64,000 nucleotides of DNA from Cyanobacteria bacterium OH_CDB_20 (GCA_023415935.1 JAEZIX010000096.1:1-64000), one strand, 5' to 3'; positions 8,959 to 18,521 are shown, counted from the first letter of the stretch. Made by a program: numbers and translations. Notes: generated by a model not told the origin, from the sequence alone.

Positions 8959-8982
8959 AGCTGAAGTTAAGAGACTTCAGCT
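8959..8982 (+). other. perfect hairpin in the leader of the 9020 gene
   Basis: AGCTGAAGT (8959-8967) pairs perfectly with ACTTCAGCT (8974-8982) around the 6-nt loop TAAGAG. No T-run follows, so it is not a terminator. It ends 37 nt before the ATG at 9020, in a 188-nt gap, and could be an mRNA leader structure or an operator. Confidence 0.5.
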
Positions 8983-9019
8983 GTAAATGATACTAGATTA
9001 AGAAAAGAGGGGTACAACA

Positions 9020-9487
9020 ATGAGAGTTACAAGAATAAATTCTTGCTCTGGAAACACACTTCGTCAAAGTCGAAAAGTAAGTTTTGGCAGGTTTGCAGAT
9101 GAAGAAGCTAGAAAAACAGCTGAAAAAATATTAGATGACCAAGGCAGAATTCATAAAATTGATCGACTTGAACAAACAGACCTGGTTGTTATAAGAAGTG
9201 AAGGTTCTACTCTAGTTGGAGAAATAGACCGCGAAGTAGCAGCAAAATATGCTCCTAAATACATTAAAAGTTTTGAAGACTTTTGGGCAACACCTAAAAG
9301 ACTAGCAAATTTGGAAGTAAATTTCAATTTATCAGCAATTTCAACCGGTCTTGAAGATATTGATGAATCTATTTATAACGACCAGCATCCGGGTACGTTT
9401 AGAGATAGACTTAACAAACCAAGCTCTATACAACGCCCTACTCAAGAAGAAATGACACAAGCTTATGTAGATAACCTTGCTCAATAA
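9020..9487 (+). CDS. protein of unknown function with N-terminal VSFG motif
   Basis: No family recognised. The 155-residue product starts MRVTRINS and carries V-S-F-G-R at 20-24, the short N-terminal motif shared with six other proteins in this window. The rest is charged, without signal peptide or membrane helix, and is rich in Asp/Glu. A very strong Shine-Dalgarno (AGAGGGG) precedes the ATG. The leader holds a perfect 9-bp hairpin, and a second hairpin with a T-run follows the gene at 9565. The next gene downstream also carries an F-x-G version of the motif. Confidence 0.75.
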   Translation: MRVTRINSCSGNTLRQSRKVSFGRFADEEARKTAEKILDDQGRIHKIDRLEQTDLVVIRSEGSTLVGEIDREVAAKYAPKYIKSFEDFWATPKRLANLEVNFNLSAISTGLEDIDESIYNDQHPGTFRDRLNKPSSIQRPTQEEMTQAYVDNLAQ

Positions 9488-9564
9488 ATAAGGTAACCTT
9501 TTACATATAAATTTTTGTAAAAATATAATACGTATACCTTGTAGAAAGACAAAATAATTTCTTT

Positions 9565-9600
9565 ATGTGTTTTATCCTAGTGGTGAAACACATAATTTTT
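9565..9600 (+). terminator. hairpin plus T-run between the 9020 and 9614 genes
   Basis: ATGTGTTT (9565-9572) pairs with AAACACAT (9586-9593) across a 13-nt loop, followed by a run of six T. It sits 78 nt after one stop codon but only 14-20 nt before the GTG of the next gene. It may therefore act as a terminator for the first gene or as an attenuator covering the ribosome site of the second. Confidence 0.5.
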
Positions 9601-9613
9601 TGGCAGTTTTAAA

Positions 9614-11662
9614 GTGAAAATATATTCTAAAAATAGCTATAATACTAGTTTCAAGGGTAAAATACCTTTAATCACCGACCCTGATATGGCTAAAGGCTTA
9701 AGACATATTATTGACTGCCGAGCAGGCCATCTTGTTGAGAGAGTTACAGACAGAATAAAAGCAAACCCAAAAGGTTTAAACTATCTTATTGACGGAGAAT
9801 TCCCGACAAAACCAAGCGTTATAGTAGATTTCCTTGAAGGCTTTAAAGATATGGCAAAAATGCCATTAGCTATATCTGCCAATCTATCAAGATTTCTGCA
9901 CAAAAAATTCCCTAACGTAAAACTATTTGATAATATTTATAAATCAAAGCATGTTCAAAATTATTTTCAAGATGCTGCACTAAAAAATGATGTTGCAACA
10001 TTAAGAGGTGTTTATTTAAACGGAAAAAAATTCATAGATGAAATAGGTAAACCAAGTGGAGACAAATGCGGCTGCGGTCAGGTCAAAAACCACTGCGAAA
10101 ACTTATCAGACAAACTTGATGAAGCATTAAACGACTCTATGGATTTTGCAAAATCACAATACGATACAAAATACGAAAGATTTATAACTCGTCTTGTTTC
10201 AGGCTTTACAGCTGCAGGCTTTTTAGGAAAAGACTTCTTCAACAGAGCCAAGATGAACGGGAAAGATGATGAAACTGCTAATAAAGATAAAAAAGAGAAA
10301 GTAAACCAAGAAGTTATTGCAAATATTGGGGAAGCAATATCTCAATTTGCATTTTTAGCAACATTCCCTGTACTTGCAAATACAAAAAAATGGGTAACCC
10401 CTCTTGTAAGCGCAGGAATAGGCTTTACTTTTAATATTGTATCAAGGCTTATTGTCGGAAGACCTCTATCAAGAATAAAAATGGGTGAGAAAGCTCTTCC
10501 TAAAGAACTAAGAAATACTCCAATCGGTATTGAAGAGTTTAAAAACCAAGCCAAAGAAAGTTCAAAGAAAGAAAACAAAACAGACAATAATCAAAACAAA
10601 AAACCATTACTTTCGTTGAAAAATATATTGCTTGTTTCAGCTGGATCTATTGCTGCAGGCTTTGCTCTCAGATATGGTAAAAATAAATTTATAAAAACAG
10701 ATATGTATAAATCCTTACAAGATATATTTAACAATTCAAAAATCGGCAAAGCACTAAGAAATCTTAAAGCAAGCGAAATCGAAAATATTTATACCGATAA
10801 TAAAGAAATAGTATCATTATGTGATACTTTAACAGAAGTTGGCGAAGACAGTATTGGTAAAAAAATCAAGCAAAACATTCTAGAAATCATTGGAGAAGAT
10901 GAAAAAACAAAACTCCTAATTGGTAAAAAATACAAAACCATAAAACTTTTCGGAAGAATTGAAATACCTTTGTATAAAATACACAAACTTCCGCTTGCTC
11001 CTTTTGAGTTCGTAAAAAATGTAGTTGCATTCCCTTATCAGAAAGCTGCTCAGCTTGCTGAAGGGTTAAATTGGATTCAAAAAGCAGACAAGCCAAAAGA
11101 CCTCACAGATCCTTACAAAATAAGAAATATATTAACCCGTTATAGAGAATATGAAAATCGATACGGGCATGACAGAGAATTATTTGTTAATAGATTCAGA
11201 CAATATGTACAAAAGACACACGAAAGCTCTTTGAATACAATCAGCTCATCAAAAATTGAAAACGAAAAAATTACTGTGGCAGCTCAAGTATTAGGAATGT
11301 TATTCGGTATAACATTCAATATGAATGATGACTATAACAAAACAGTTGAAAACGGCGGAACAAAGATAGAAGCAGAAAAAGCCGCAAGACTAAGAGGTCT
11401 AAACAAATTCACAAGAACAAGCATTCAAGCAGTTATTGCAAGCACTCTAAATGGTACATTTGCAAAACAATATAACAACAGCCTTATAAAAGCAGGTCTT
11501 ATCACAGCAGCTGCAACAATTTTAACAGATATAGCTTGCAGAATCGTAACAGGAATGCCATTCAAACAAATGTCAAAAGAAGAACAAATATCATATAAAC
11601 AAGAACAAGAAAAAGGCATCTCCGGCAAATACTTTAGCTTCATTGATCGCCTTGCAGGTTAA
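9614..11662 (+). CDS. large protein with N-terminal SFKG motif and internal membrane repeats
   Basis: Unrecognised protein of 682 residues. The N-terminus is MKIYSKNSYNTSFKGK, with S-F-K-G at 12-15 corresponding to the F-G motif of neighbouring unknown proteins. A cysteine cluster G-D-K-C-G-C-G-Q follows at about 149-156. Hydrophobic segments lie near 190-207, 240-282, 335-352, 555-570 and 600-647. Two of them are similar to each other: 265-288 ends S-R-L-I-V-G-R-P-L-S and 625-650 ends C-R-I-V-T-G-M-P-F-K, suggesting an internal duplication. The start is GTG at 9614, chosen because it begins the conserved-looking leader; no good Shine-Dalgarno is seen. Probably membrane associated; function unknown. 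Confidence 0.7.
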   Translation: MKIYSKNSYNTSFKGKIPLITDPDMAKGLRHIIDCRAGHLVERVTDRIKANPKGLNYLIDGEFPTKPSVIVDFLEGFKDMAKMPLAISANLSRFLHKKFPNVKLFDNIYKSKHVQNYFQDAALKNDVATLRGVYLNGKKFIDEIGKPSGDKCGCGQVKNHCENLSDKLDEALNDSMDFAKSQYDTKYERFITRLVSGFTAAGFLGKDFFNRAKMNGKDDETANKDKKEKVNQEVIANIGEAISQFAFLATFPVLANTKKWVTPLVSAGIGFTFNIVSRLIVGRPLSRIKMGEKALPKELRNTPIGIEEFKNQAKESSKKENKTDNNQNKKPLLSLKNILLVSAGSIAAGFALRYGKNKFIKTDMYKSLQDIFNNSKIGKALRNLKASEIENIYTDNKEIVSLCDTLTEVGEDSIGKKIKQNILEIIGEDEKTKLLIGKKYKTIKLFGRIEIPLYKIHKLPLAPFEFVKNVVAFPYQKAAQLAEGLNWIQKADKPKDLTDPYKIRNILTRYREYENRYGHDRELFVNRFRQYVQKTHESSLNTISSSKIENEKITVAAQVLGMLFGITFNMNDDYNKTVENGGTKIEAEKAARLRGLNKFTRTSIQAVIASTLNGTFAKQYNNSLIKAGLITAAATILTDIACRIVTGMPFKQMSKEEQISYKQEQEKGISGKYFSFIDRLAG

Positions 11663-11666
11663 AAAT

Positions 11667-11695
11667 TTCACCAATATAAAATAATCTGCTATGAT
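11667..11695 (+). promoter_or_regulatory. promoter of tag, probably giving a leaderless mRNA
   Basis: TTCACC (11667-11672) and TATGAT (11690-11695) are 17 nt apart. The expected start point, about 7 nt after the -10 box, falls on the ATG at 11702, and no Shine-Dalgarno precedes that ATG. Confidence 0.45.
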
Positions 11696-11701
11696 TTGTA
11701 A

Positions 11702-12277
11702 ATGGATAAAGAAATAAAAAGGTGTACTTGGGTTCCAAATAATAACCCTGAGTATCAGAAATATCACGATGAAGAATGGGGTGTACCTGTTCATGACGAC
11801 AGAAAACACTTTGAAATGCTTATTCTCGAGGGTGCTCAGGCCGGCTTGAGCTGGGAAACTGTTCTTAAAAAAAGAGAAGGTTACAAAAATGCCTTCAATA
11901 ATTTTGATGTAAAAAAGTGCGCAAACATGCCTGATAATGAACTTGAAAAACTTATGAAAAATGAGAGCATAATAAGAAACAGACTAAAGATATTTTCAGT
12001 TAGAAAAAACGCCATCGCTTTTATTTCAATTCAAAAAGAATTTGGAAGTTTTGACAAGTATATTTGGGATTTTGTCGGAGGAAAAACAATAGTAAATAAC
12101 TTCACATCAATTTCACAAATCCCACCTGAGACAGAAATCAGTAAAAAAATTTCCAAAGACTTGAAGAAACGCGGAATGACTTTTGTTGGTCCGACTATTA
12201 TTTATGCTTACATGCAGGCAGTTGGACTCGTAAATGATCACATTAAAAGCTGTTTCAGATTCACTGAATGTAAGTAA
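11702..12277 (+). CDS. tag: DNA-3-methyladenine glycosylase I
   Basis: Base-excision repair enzyme that removes 3-methyladenine from alkylated DNA. The 191-residue length is typical of Tag. The zinc-site residues are all in place: Cys8 in RCTWV, His22 in YHDEEWG, and His180-x3-Cys184 in DHIKSC. The active-site region LEGAQAGLSW (42-51) with the catalytic Glu43 is intact, as is the helix-hairpin-helix area around FVGPTIIYAYMQAVG. The stop is immediately followed by the stop of the convergent bcsA-like gene, without a spacer. No Shine-Dalgarno is seen, and a -10 box lies just upstream, so initiation may be leaderless. Confidence 0.95.
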   Translation: MDKEIKRCTWVPNNNPEYQKYHDEEWGVPVHDDRKHFEMLILEGAQAGLSWETVLKKREGYKNAFNNFDVKKCANMPDNELEKLMKNESIIRNRLKIFSVRKNAIAFISIQKEFGSFDKYIWDFVGGKTIVNNFTSISQIPPETEISKKISKDLKKRGMTFVGPTIIYAYMQAVGLVNDHIKSCFRFTECK

Positions 12278-14206
12278 TTATTTTTTTCTATCGTCAAAAT
12301 AATCATCCCATTTGTCAGGATTTTTATAAGCAAATTTTACAAATCCGACTATGCGGTTTAGATATTTCCTGGTCAATCTATAAAGGGTTATAGGATTTTT
12401 AAACTTAGATTTACAAACATATTTACCTTTAATCTCGCTACAGCCAAACAGTTCAACTTCATTATTCTCGCCTTCGATGTTAATACTAACATCATTGCCT
12501 GATATATTCTTCAAATCTTCAGACTCGAGGCTTACGCCACTTCTTGATATATCATTTACTCGTGTATTAATATTTATATTATTATCATTGAGAACAAGAC
12601 TATCATCAACCTTAACCCTTTGATAATACCTTTTTTCAGGTTTTTCTGAGACAACTTTAATCCCGTAACAAACAACTATTATGTTAAGGGAATTCCAGAA
12701 TAGGTTTGCTACTATAGCAAGTACACTATAAGGTTCTGAATATAAGATGTCGTATATCCCCTGGAATTCAGCAAACAAAAGTATTAGAAGTATAGAAACC
12801 ATAACAAATTTGTAGACAAAAACTGTCTTGCTTCGCGAAAATTCCTTTTTTGACACAATAAATTTGCATCTTGCCAAGGCTTCCGGAAGAAATAAAGTTT
12901 TTAATATTCCTGTAAAAGTAAACAAAGAGGTTACAAGATCATATACATCAGCAAGAATTACATTGTTCATATTTATTCTGACTGCATAAATAAAACCAAA
13001 CTTCAAAGTAAAATAACAAATTTGATACGCAATTATTTGGTAAAACAAAATGACAAGTGGAGTTATATCAAAGAATAAAAACAATACCGGTGCTACCAGA
13101 TATATAATTCTTGTAAATGGAGTAAAGAAGTACAAAACACCTGTTAGGTAGAAGAATGCTTGCGCAGGCGTAAGTTTTGAATAATACTTCCAATTCTTAA
13201 AGTTTGTAATTATCTGAACATTCCCTCTTGCCCAGCGATAACGCTGTTTTATATACTCATCAAAACTGGATGCAGCTATACCCACTGCTAAAGGTCTATT
13301 GTAATAATTAACTCTATATCCTGCTGCATGAAATTTCAAACCTAACAAAGAGTCCTCTGTAATTGTATTCTCAGGGAAATTCCCAACTGCATTAAGGTGA
13401 GTTCTTCTTATAACAATATTGGTGCCACCACAAAAAACCGAATCATAATCATCAAGACTTGGCTCTATTACTCTATAAAATAAGTCCTGTTCGTTAGATA
13501 AAAAGTTAGTAAGATCAAGATTTTTCTGAAAAGCATCTGGGTTGTTAAAATGCTGCGGTGTCTGAACAAGCGCAACATTTTCATCTGTAAAATTATAAAC
13601 TGTTTCTTTAAGAAAAGTTGAAGCAGGTACATGGTCAGCATCAAAAATAACAATAAGCTCACCATCGGTAAGTTCAAGAGCATGATTAATATTTCCGGCT
13701 TTAAATCCCTTATTAGTCTCTCTAGTGATATAGTTTGCTCCAAGCATTTCTGTCAGTTCTTTTATTTCGGGTCTTCTGCCATCATCTAGTACATAAACCT
13801 TGAAATTAGGATAATTTATGTTCAGACATCCTGCAATAGTTACCGAAAGCATATCTTGAGGCTCATTTAGAGTACATATATAAATATCAACGCTAGGACA
13901 ATAATTCTTGTATGTTGCGAGTTCTCCATTATAATAAACATCTTTAGCGTAATCTTGTTGAAGTTTGTTATCAGGAGCGACCCTCTCCAGTTTATTAGCG
14001 TTTAGTAGTATTATAGAAAAATTAGTAAAAACAACAAGGGTAATAATCTCGGCAATGCAGAGTGCATAAGACCAAAATGTTGTGAGAGGAGAAGTATAAA
14101 TATTAAGTGTATAGAGCCAGCGCCATACTATATATGTAACGCCCATTATAAAAAGTGACGAAAAAAATAAAAATACAAAAGCTGATGTGTACAACCGTTT
14201 ATTCAT
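12278..14206 (-). CDS. bcsA: cellulose synthase catalytic subunit-like glycosyltransferase with PilZ domain
   Basis: Processive GT2 enzyme of about 642 residues in the inner membrane, related to BcsA. Two N-terminal helices precede the catalytic domain, which has VLDDGRR (about 140-146), FDADH (188-192), ITEDS (282-286) and KQRYRWARG (320-328), the D,D,D,Q-x-x-R-W set of hyaluronan/cellulose-type synthases. Several membrane helices follow. The C-terminal PilZ domain keeps both c-di-GMP contacts, R-Y-Y-Q-R (526-530) and D-I-S-R-S-G (552-557), so activity is probably turned on by c-di-GMP. The ATG at 14206 is preferred over the TTG at 14215. It follows the GH8 and bcsC-like genes in one reverse operon. 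Cellulose is the default product; another beta-glycan is possible. Confidence 0.85.
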   Translation of the reverse strand: MNKRLYTSAFVFLFFSSLFIMGVTYIVWRWLYTLNIYTSPLTTFWSYALCIAEIITLVVFTNFSIILLNANKLERVAPDNKLQQDYAKDVYYNGELATYKNYCPSVDIYICTLNEPQDMLSVTIAGCLNINYPNFKVYVLDDGRRPEIKELTEMLGANYITRETNKGFKAGNINHALELTDGELIVIFDADHVPASTFLKETVYNFTDENVALVQTPQHFNNPDAFQKNLDLTNFLSNEQDLFYRVIEPSLDDYDSVFCGGTNIVIRRTHLNAVGNFPENTITEDSLLGLKFHAAGYRVNYYNRPLAVGIAASSFDEYIKQRYRWARGNVQIITNFKNWKYYSKLTPAQAFFYLTGVLYFFTPFTRIIYLVAPVLFLFFDITPLVILFYQIIAYQICYFTLKFGFIYAVRINMNNVILADVYDLVTSLFTFTGILKTLFLPEALARCKFIVSKKEFSRSKTVFVYKFVMVSILLILLFAEFQGIYDILYSEPYSVLAIVANLFWNSLNIIVVCYGIKVVSEKPEKRYYQRVKVDDSLVLNDNNININTRVNDISRSGVSLESEDLKNISGNDVSINIEGENNEVELFGCSEIKGKYVCKSKFKNPITLYRLTRKYLNRIVGFVKFAYKNPDKWDDYFDDRKK

Positions 14207-14218
14207 ATTATTCAATCA

Positions 14219-15364
14219 CTATTTTTTTAAAATCTTTAGTTTTAGCAGATCCTTATATTCTTTTGATTTTTTGTCATACAAAAACCAGCCGAATAATGAT
14301 AGATTTTTTCCGTAATAATTATTTTTGGATTGCCAGTAATTTTTGTCGTTAAATTTTGAACTTAGTTTCTTATCATAGATATCAGTAGCAAGCTCTTTAT
14401 CGAAAATTGATATTATTGGAACAATAATTGAAACTGTACCAAGATACTGAGAATTATCTCGAAATTCACCATCTTTCTTATAACTCGTATGCATTGAGCT
14501 AGAATTATTCCATTCCTGAATAAAAACCTTCGATTTAGTTACAACCGGAAGTGCCCTTTTATCTCCTGACAAGATAAAATCAAAATATATTCTTGAGAAA
14601 ACTCTCACAGCATCATATGAAAAATCACTTCTTTCAGAATCCTCAAGCACAATTTTTCCGTTTTCAATTAGAAACCAATTAGGAGGTAAACCAGTTGCTG
14701 TTAGAGAAGTAGCTTGATTTAAATAATAATATGAAGAATCAATTAGAGTATTCCAATCATGAAGTTCATCATAGTTGTTGAACATTCTAAAAGCATAGGG
14801 AGAAAAATATGAAGGATTAACCTCTATCTTTTTCTCTTGGGTCTGAATTACCCCTGGCATCAGAATGAGATGGTCTCCAACTCTTTTTGTTTCATGCTCC
14901 CATATTGCATTAATTATTTCTTTAGCATCTTTCAAATATTGCGGATTACGCCACTTCTTGTACCCGACAATCAAAGAATACGCTATATCCACATCAGCAT
15001 CAGAAGCTGAATTTTCATCTAAAATCTTGTATTTGCCATCTTTATCTTTTCCCCAGAGCCAAGAAAAAAGTTTATCATCTCGTTGCAAATTATCTTTTGT
15101 CCATTTATAAATCTGCTTGAAAGTTTTCTCATCATCAAACATAATACAAAGCATCATCATATATGATTGACCTTCAGAAGTAGTAATATTTTTCTTATCA
15201 GGGTCAATAATTCTGCCTTCAGGAGTCAAAAATTTATTTTTATACAATTCATAGGCTTGTTTCATTGATATATTATTTTTCGGGATACCACTTACTTTAA
15301 CAGAGAGAAAAAAGATAAAAGAGAATGAAATCAGCAATATAAATATTAGATTATTTTTCACCAT
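14219..15364 (-). CDS. bcsZ: glycoside hydrolase family 8 endoglucanase
   Basis: Periplasmic beta-1,4-glucanase-like protein of 381 residues, the usual companion of bacterial cellulose synthase. An N-terminal hydrophobic segment (5-25) acts as a signal peptide or anchor. GH8 landmarks: ITTSEGQSYMM with the catalytic acid Glu64, NSASDADVDIAYSL with Asp122/Asp124, and SDFSYDAVRV near 246-255. The start overlaps the 3' end of the bcsC-like gene by 14 nt and the stop lies just before the bcsA-like gene, so the three are co-expressed. In characterised systems this enzyme trims the glucan during export. The presence of GH8 argues for a beta-1,4-glucan product. Confidence 0.88.
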   Translation of the reverse strand: MVKNNLIFILLISFSFIFFLSVKVSGIPKNNISMKQAYELYKNKFLTPEGRIIDPDKKNITTSEGQSYMMMLCIMFDDEKTFKQIYKWTKDNLQRDDKLFSWLWGKDKDGKYKILDENSASDADVDIAYSLIVGYKKWRNPQYLKDAKEIINAIWEHETKRVGDHLILMPGVIQTQEKKIEVNPSYFSPYAFRMFNNYDELHDWNTLIDSSYYYLNQATSLTATGLPPNWFLIENGKIVLEDSERSDFSYDAVRVFSRIYFDFILSGDKRALPVVTKSKVFIQEWNNSSSMHTSYKKDGEFRDNSQYLGTVSIIVPIISIFDKELATDIYDKKLSSKFNDKNYWQSKNNYYGKNLSLFGWFLYDKKSKEYKDLLKLKILKK

Positions 15365-18300
15365 ATTTCTTAAATACCTTTATTATGAGATTGAACATAA
15401 ATATGTCCCTTTGCACGTCTCCAAAGGTAAAATGGCTATACATGCCGGTAAGACACATATGATCATTAATATCGAAGGCTGCATAAGGGTTTACCCCCCA
15501 GGTAAGACTAGTCATATTTGGAGAAATTGCATTTTGTATACCTGCGAATGCTTTTACTCCATAATGTAATCTTAATTGTTTAATATATCCTTCGATTTTT
15601 AAATTGCCTGTTGTGGCATTAAAATAGCTAGGACTAAAATAACCACCATATAATTGCCCACTTGTACTATACAAGTCGAGTAAATTGTACTGGTAAGCAG
15701 AGTTATAAGTAACCAGATCAAAGGCGAATATATTTAGCCACTTATTCTTAGGATTGTTGTAGAATGCTTTTCCTGCACCGATATAACCTTCAAAATAGTT
15801 ATTGGTAGGAAGATTTTGCGCAGGCAAAAATCCGTAAGAAAATCTGCCAAAAGAATAATATTGGTTAGGCAATTTTGACTCATATTCAAGATAAACCCTG
15901 TTATCTGCAACCTGTCCCGTATAAACACCGTTAATAAACTGACCAATAGCAGATGTATAAGACTGTTCAAGGTTGTTTCTATAGTATCCTATTTTTAAAT
16001 TTATAAAATCATTTATGTAATATTTGAGCCAGGAATCTGTATTAATCATAGCCCCAAAGTGCTGAAAGACTTTAACCCCCAAATCTGCACGATATTCAAA
16101 TTTGTTATTTGGTCTTCCTTTAACGCCACCAATTATTTCATTAGTCACATTACTCAAATAACTGCTTGCACCTGAAGTATACCAGTATGTGTTGTAGTCA
16201 AAAAACACATTTGAGTTGTTACCTGAATCTTGGGACACCTCAAGTCCGTATTTTTGATAATTTAACCTGAATTCATCTGCTAATGTTTGGTAAAAAGCCT
16301 TGTATACAGGTGTAATTGTAAATGCATTATCTTTTTTTATCTTCGATTTTAGTTTTTTTGCATCATCTGTATAAACATCAGAGAGCCAATCTTTAGAATC
16401 TGAACGCATATTCATGTTGTAGTAAACTTGTGCTTTCATAAATTTGGTTTCATCATCGTCAGAAATACCTGAAAGTTGTTTTAGCGCATTTAACTTCTCG
16501 TCATTGGCAATATATGAATGAGCAATGGCAACCTGAGCAGGCCTGTAATCCGGTTTATCATCTAAAATCGAGTTGAATATATTTCTTGCCTGAGGGAAAT
16601 TTTTATATTCATATTCTAAAGAACCTATCCCTAGCCTTGCTTCATAGTTTTCAGGGTCTTGAAGCAAGACTCTGCTATACATAGAATCTGCCATGGCTTT
16701 ATCACCATTCAGTCTATAGGCATCTCCCAGTTTGTTTTGCAGCATCAAACTTTTTTGATTTAACTTTAGAGAATTGTCATAGTAAAACTGTGCCGTATCA
16801 TATTTTTTAGAATTCATAGCTAAATCACCAAGAACCATAAGCCCTTCCCAGGTATCTTCAAGACCTTTATCATCAACAACCCAATAGGCATCACTTGTTT
16901 TGTTTTGGGCAAGAAGAACGTTTAAATAAGAATAGGTGATTTTTTTATCCTCTGGATATTTTTTGTATAAAGGTTCTAATACCATTTCTGCTTTTGGAAA
17001 CTGCTGACTTGCCATATATAAATTGGCAAGTTCTTGTTTGTATTCATCTTTTGGGTACAATTTTACCAATTTTTCATAGTATAAAGCCGCATTTTTAAAA
17101 TCTTTTTTAATTGAGTTAAAATCTCCTGCATTTTTTAACAACTTTTCTGATTTCGGCTCTTTTGCAAGCAATTTATCATTATAAAGAATTGCACTATCCC
17201 AGTTTTTGTCTGCAAGAGAATATTGAAGAGCAAAATCAAGTAATTCAACATCTTCAGGATTATCTTTAAGAGCCTCTTCAATAGTTGAAATAGCTTTCTT
17301 ATTATCCCCTTCTTGGGAATACAGAAAGGCTAGAAACATAAAATCTTTTTTTGATTTTGTATTGAGTTTTGCAAAATCATCAATCGCTTTTTGATAATTT
17401 TCCTGAGAAACGTCAATATCAACCCTGTGCCTGAGTAATTTTTTATTATCAGGCTCTTCTTTAAGCATTTTTTCAAGATAAATCTGGGCATTTTCATAGT
17501 CCTTTTGTGCCCAGGCAGCGTAAAAATCTTTCTCAGCAATTTTAAAAGGACTCAATGGCTTTGGCTTATAGCTGTAAACCTTTGTTGACTCTTCATTTTC
17601 TTTCTTTTTGGGTTTTCCTTCAAGCTGCGATTTCACATAGTTGTAGCTGCTAACAACGTGCTCACTCTTATCTCCCGAGATAAGGAGAGCTTCATACACC
17701 TTTGAGGCTTGAAGCCACTTATTTTGCTTCTCGTAAATACCAGCAAGTTTATATTTTATCCCCCTATCTTTTTGATTTAACGCCATTAACTTTTTTACAT
17801 AGATTTCTTGTACTTTAAAATCATCTAATTTTTCAGCAATCTGAATAATATTTGCAATGATTCCAGAATCTTTAGGAGAAAGTTCATAATGCCTTATCTC
17901 ATATTTTAACATTGCTTTTTTATCAGCAGTTTTTTCACTGGCAAAGATACACGCATTTATGACCTCTAAATCCATTTCCTTTCGCGGCAGTTTATTGCAG
18001 GTACTTTTTACCTTTTTCCAATTTTGCTTATATTCATAATGAAAAATAAGCGCTTTATTTAATTCTTTTTTCTGCAAAGCTGATAAAGATTTGTTTTTTT
18101 CAAGCAATTCCACCTTATCTTCTGATAAACTACCATTTTTTATTTCACATATCTCAACTTTAAATTTATACTTAGGATCTTTTGTCATGATATACAGCTT
18201 TTTATAAAGAGAGCTTGCTTTTTCAAGATAATTTCTACGCTCACAAAAACTTGCATATGCTTCTATGACTTTTTTATCTTTTTTATAATAATACATTGCT

Positions 18301-18461
18301 TTTTCATAAGAATGGAACGCCGATTTATCATCATATCTTTTCTCAGCATTTAATGCATTATTTAGAAATATCTGTTTATAATCTTTTTTCTGAAATATAG
18401 CGTAAGCAGGGCATTCAATGGAAAAAACCAATATTATAAATAATACCCAAAACCTATGCAT
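15351..18461 (-). CDS. bcsC: BcsC-like TPR protein with outer-membrane beta-barrel
   Basis: Outer-membrane exporter of 1036 residues. A signal peptide (about 1-22, ending in A-Y-A) is followed by about 700 residues of tetratricopeptide repeats, recognisable as many A-x3-Y/F-x3-L units with DPENYEA-like turns (for example LLQDPENYEARLGIGSLEY). The last 320 residues are Tyr/Phe/Asn-rich alternating strands typical of a beta-barrel, with the BcsC-type GGYFSPSYF near residue 935 and a terminal strand rich in aromatics. The length matches BcsC (about 1150) and exceeds PgaA. GGAG precedes the ATG by 5 nt. First gene of the operon; no bcsB is found between it and bcsA, which is unusual. Confidence 0.85.
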   Translation of the reverse strand: MHRFWVLFIILVFSIECPAYAIFQKKDYKQIFLNNALNAEKRYDDKSAFHSYEKAMYYYKKDKKVIEAYASFCERRNYLEKASSLYKKLYIMTKDPKYKFKVEICEIKNGSLSEDKVELLEKNKSLSALQKKELNKALIFHYEYKQNWKKVKSTCNKLPRKEMDLEVINACIFASEKTADKKAMLKYEIRHYELSPKDSGIIANIIQIAEKLDDFKVQEIYVKKLMALNQKDRGIKYKLAGIYEKQNKWLQASKVYEALLISGDKSEHVVSSYNYVKSQLEGKPKKKENEESTKVYSYKPKPLSPFKIAEKDFYAAWAQKDYENAQIYLEKMLKEEPDNKKLLRHRVDIDVSQENYQKAIDDFAKLNTKSKKDFMFLAFLYSQEGDNKKAISTIEEALKDNPEDVELLDFALQYSLADKNWDSAILYNDKLLAKEPKSEKLLKNAGDFNSIKKDFKNAALYYEKLVKLYPKDEYKQELANLYMASQQFPKAEMVLEPLYKKYPEDKKITYSYLNVLLAQNKTSDAYWVVDDKGLEDTWEGLMVLGDLAMNSKKYDTAQFYYDNSLKLNQKSLMLQNKLGDAYRLNGDKAMADSMYSRVLLQDPENYEARLGIGSLEYEYKNFPQARNIFNSILDDKPDYRPAQVAIAHSYIANDEKLNALKQLSGISDDDETKFMKAQVYYNMNMRSDSKDWLSDVYTDDAKKLKSKIKKDNAFTITPVYKAFYQTLADEFRLNYQKYGLEVSQDSGNNSNVFFDYNTYWYTSGASSYLSNVTNEIIGGVKGRPNNKFEYRADLGVKVFQHFGAMINTDSWLKYYINDFINLKIGYYRNNLEQSYTSAIGQFINGVYTGQVADNRVYLEYESKLPNQYYSFGRFSYGFLPAQNLPTNNYFEGYIGAGKAFYNNPKNKWLNIFAFDLVTYNSAYQYNLLDLYSTSGQLYGGYFSPSYFNATTGNLKIEGYIKQLRLHYGVKAFAGIQNAISPNMTSLTWGVNPYAAFDINDHMCLTGMYSHFTFGDVQRDIFMFNLIIKVFKKYGEK

Positions 18462-18521
18462 GCGTGCTCCGATATTCTACTCATGGTTAAAATATCGTAT
18501 GTGTTTAGAATAGCATATACA

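Noticed and set aside
8939..8959. Six-codon ORF (M-L-G-C-L-K) as a leader peptide before the 9020 gene
   Set aside because: No Shine-Dalgarno, no regulatory codon run, and no competing hairpins that would make attenuation workable.
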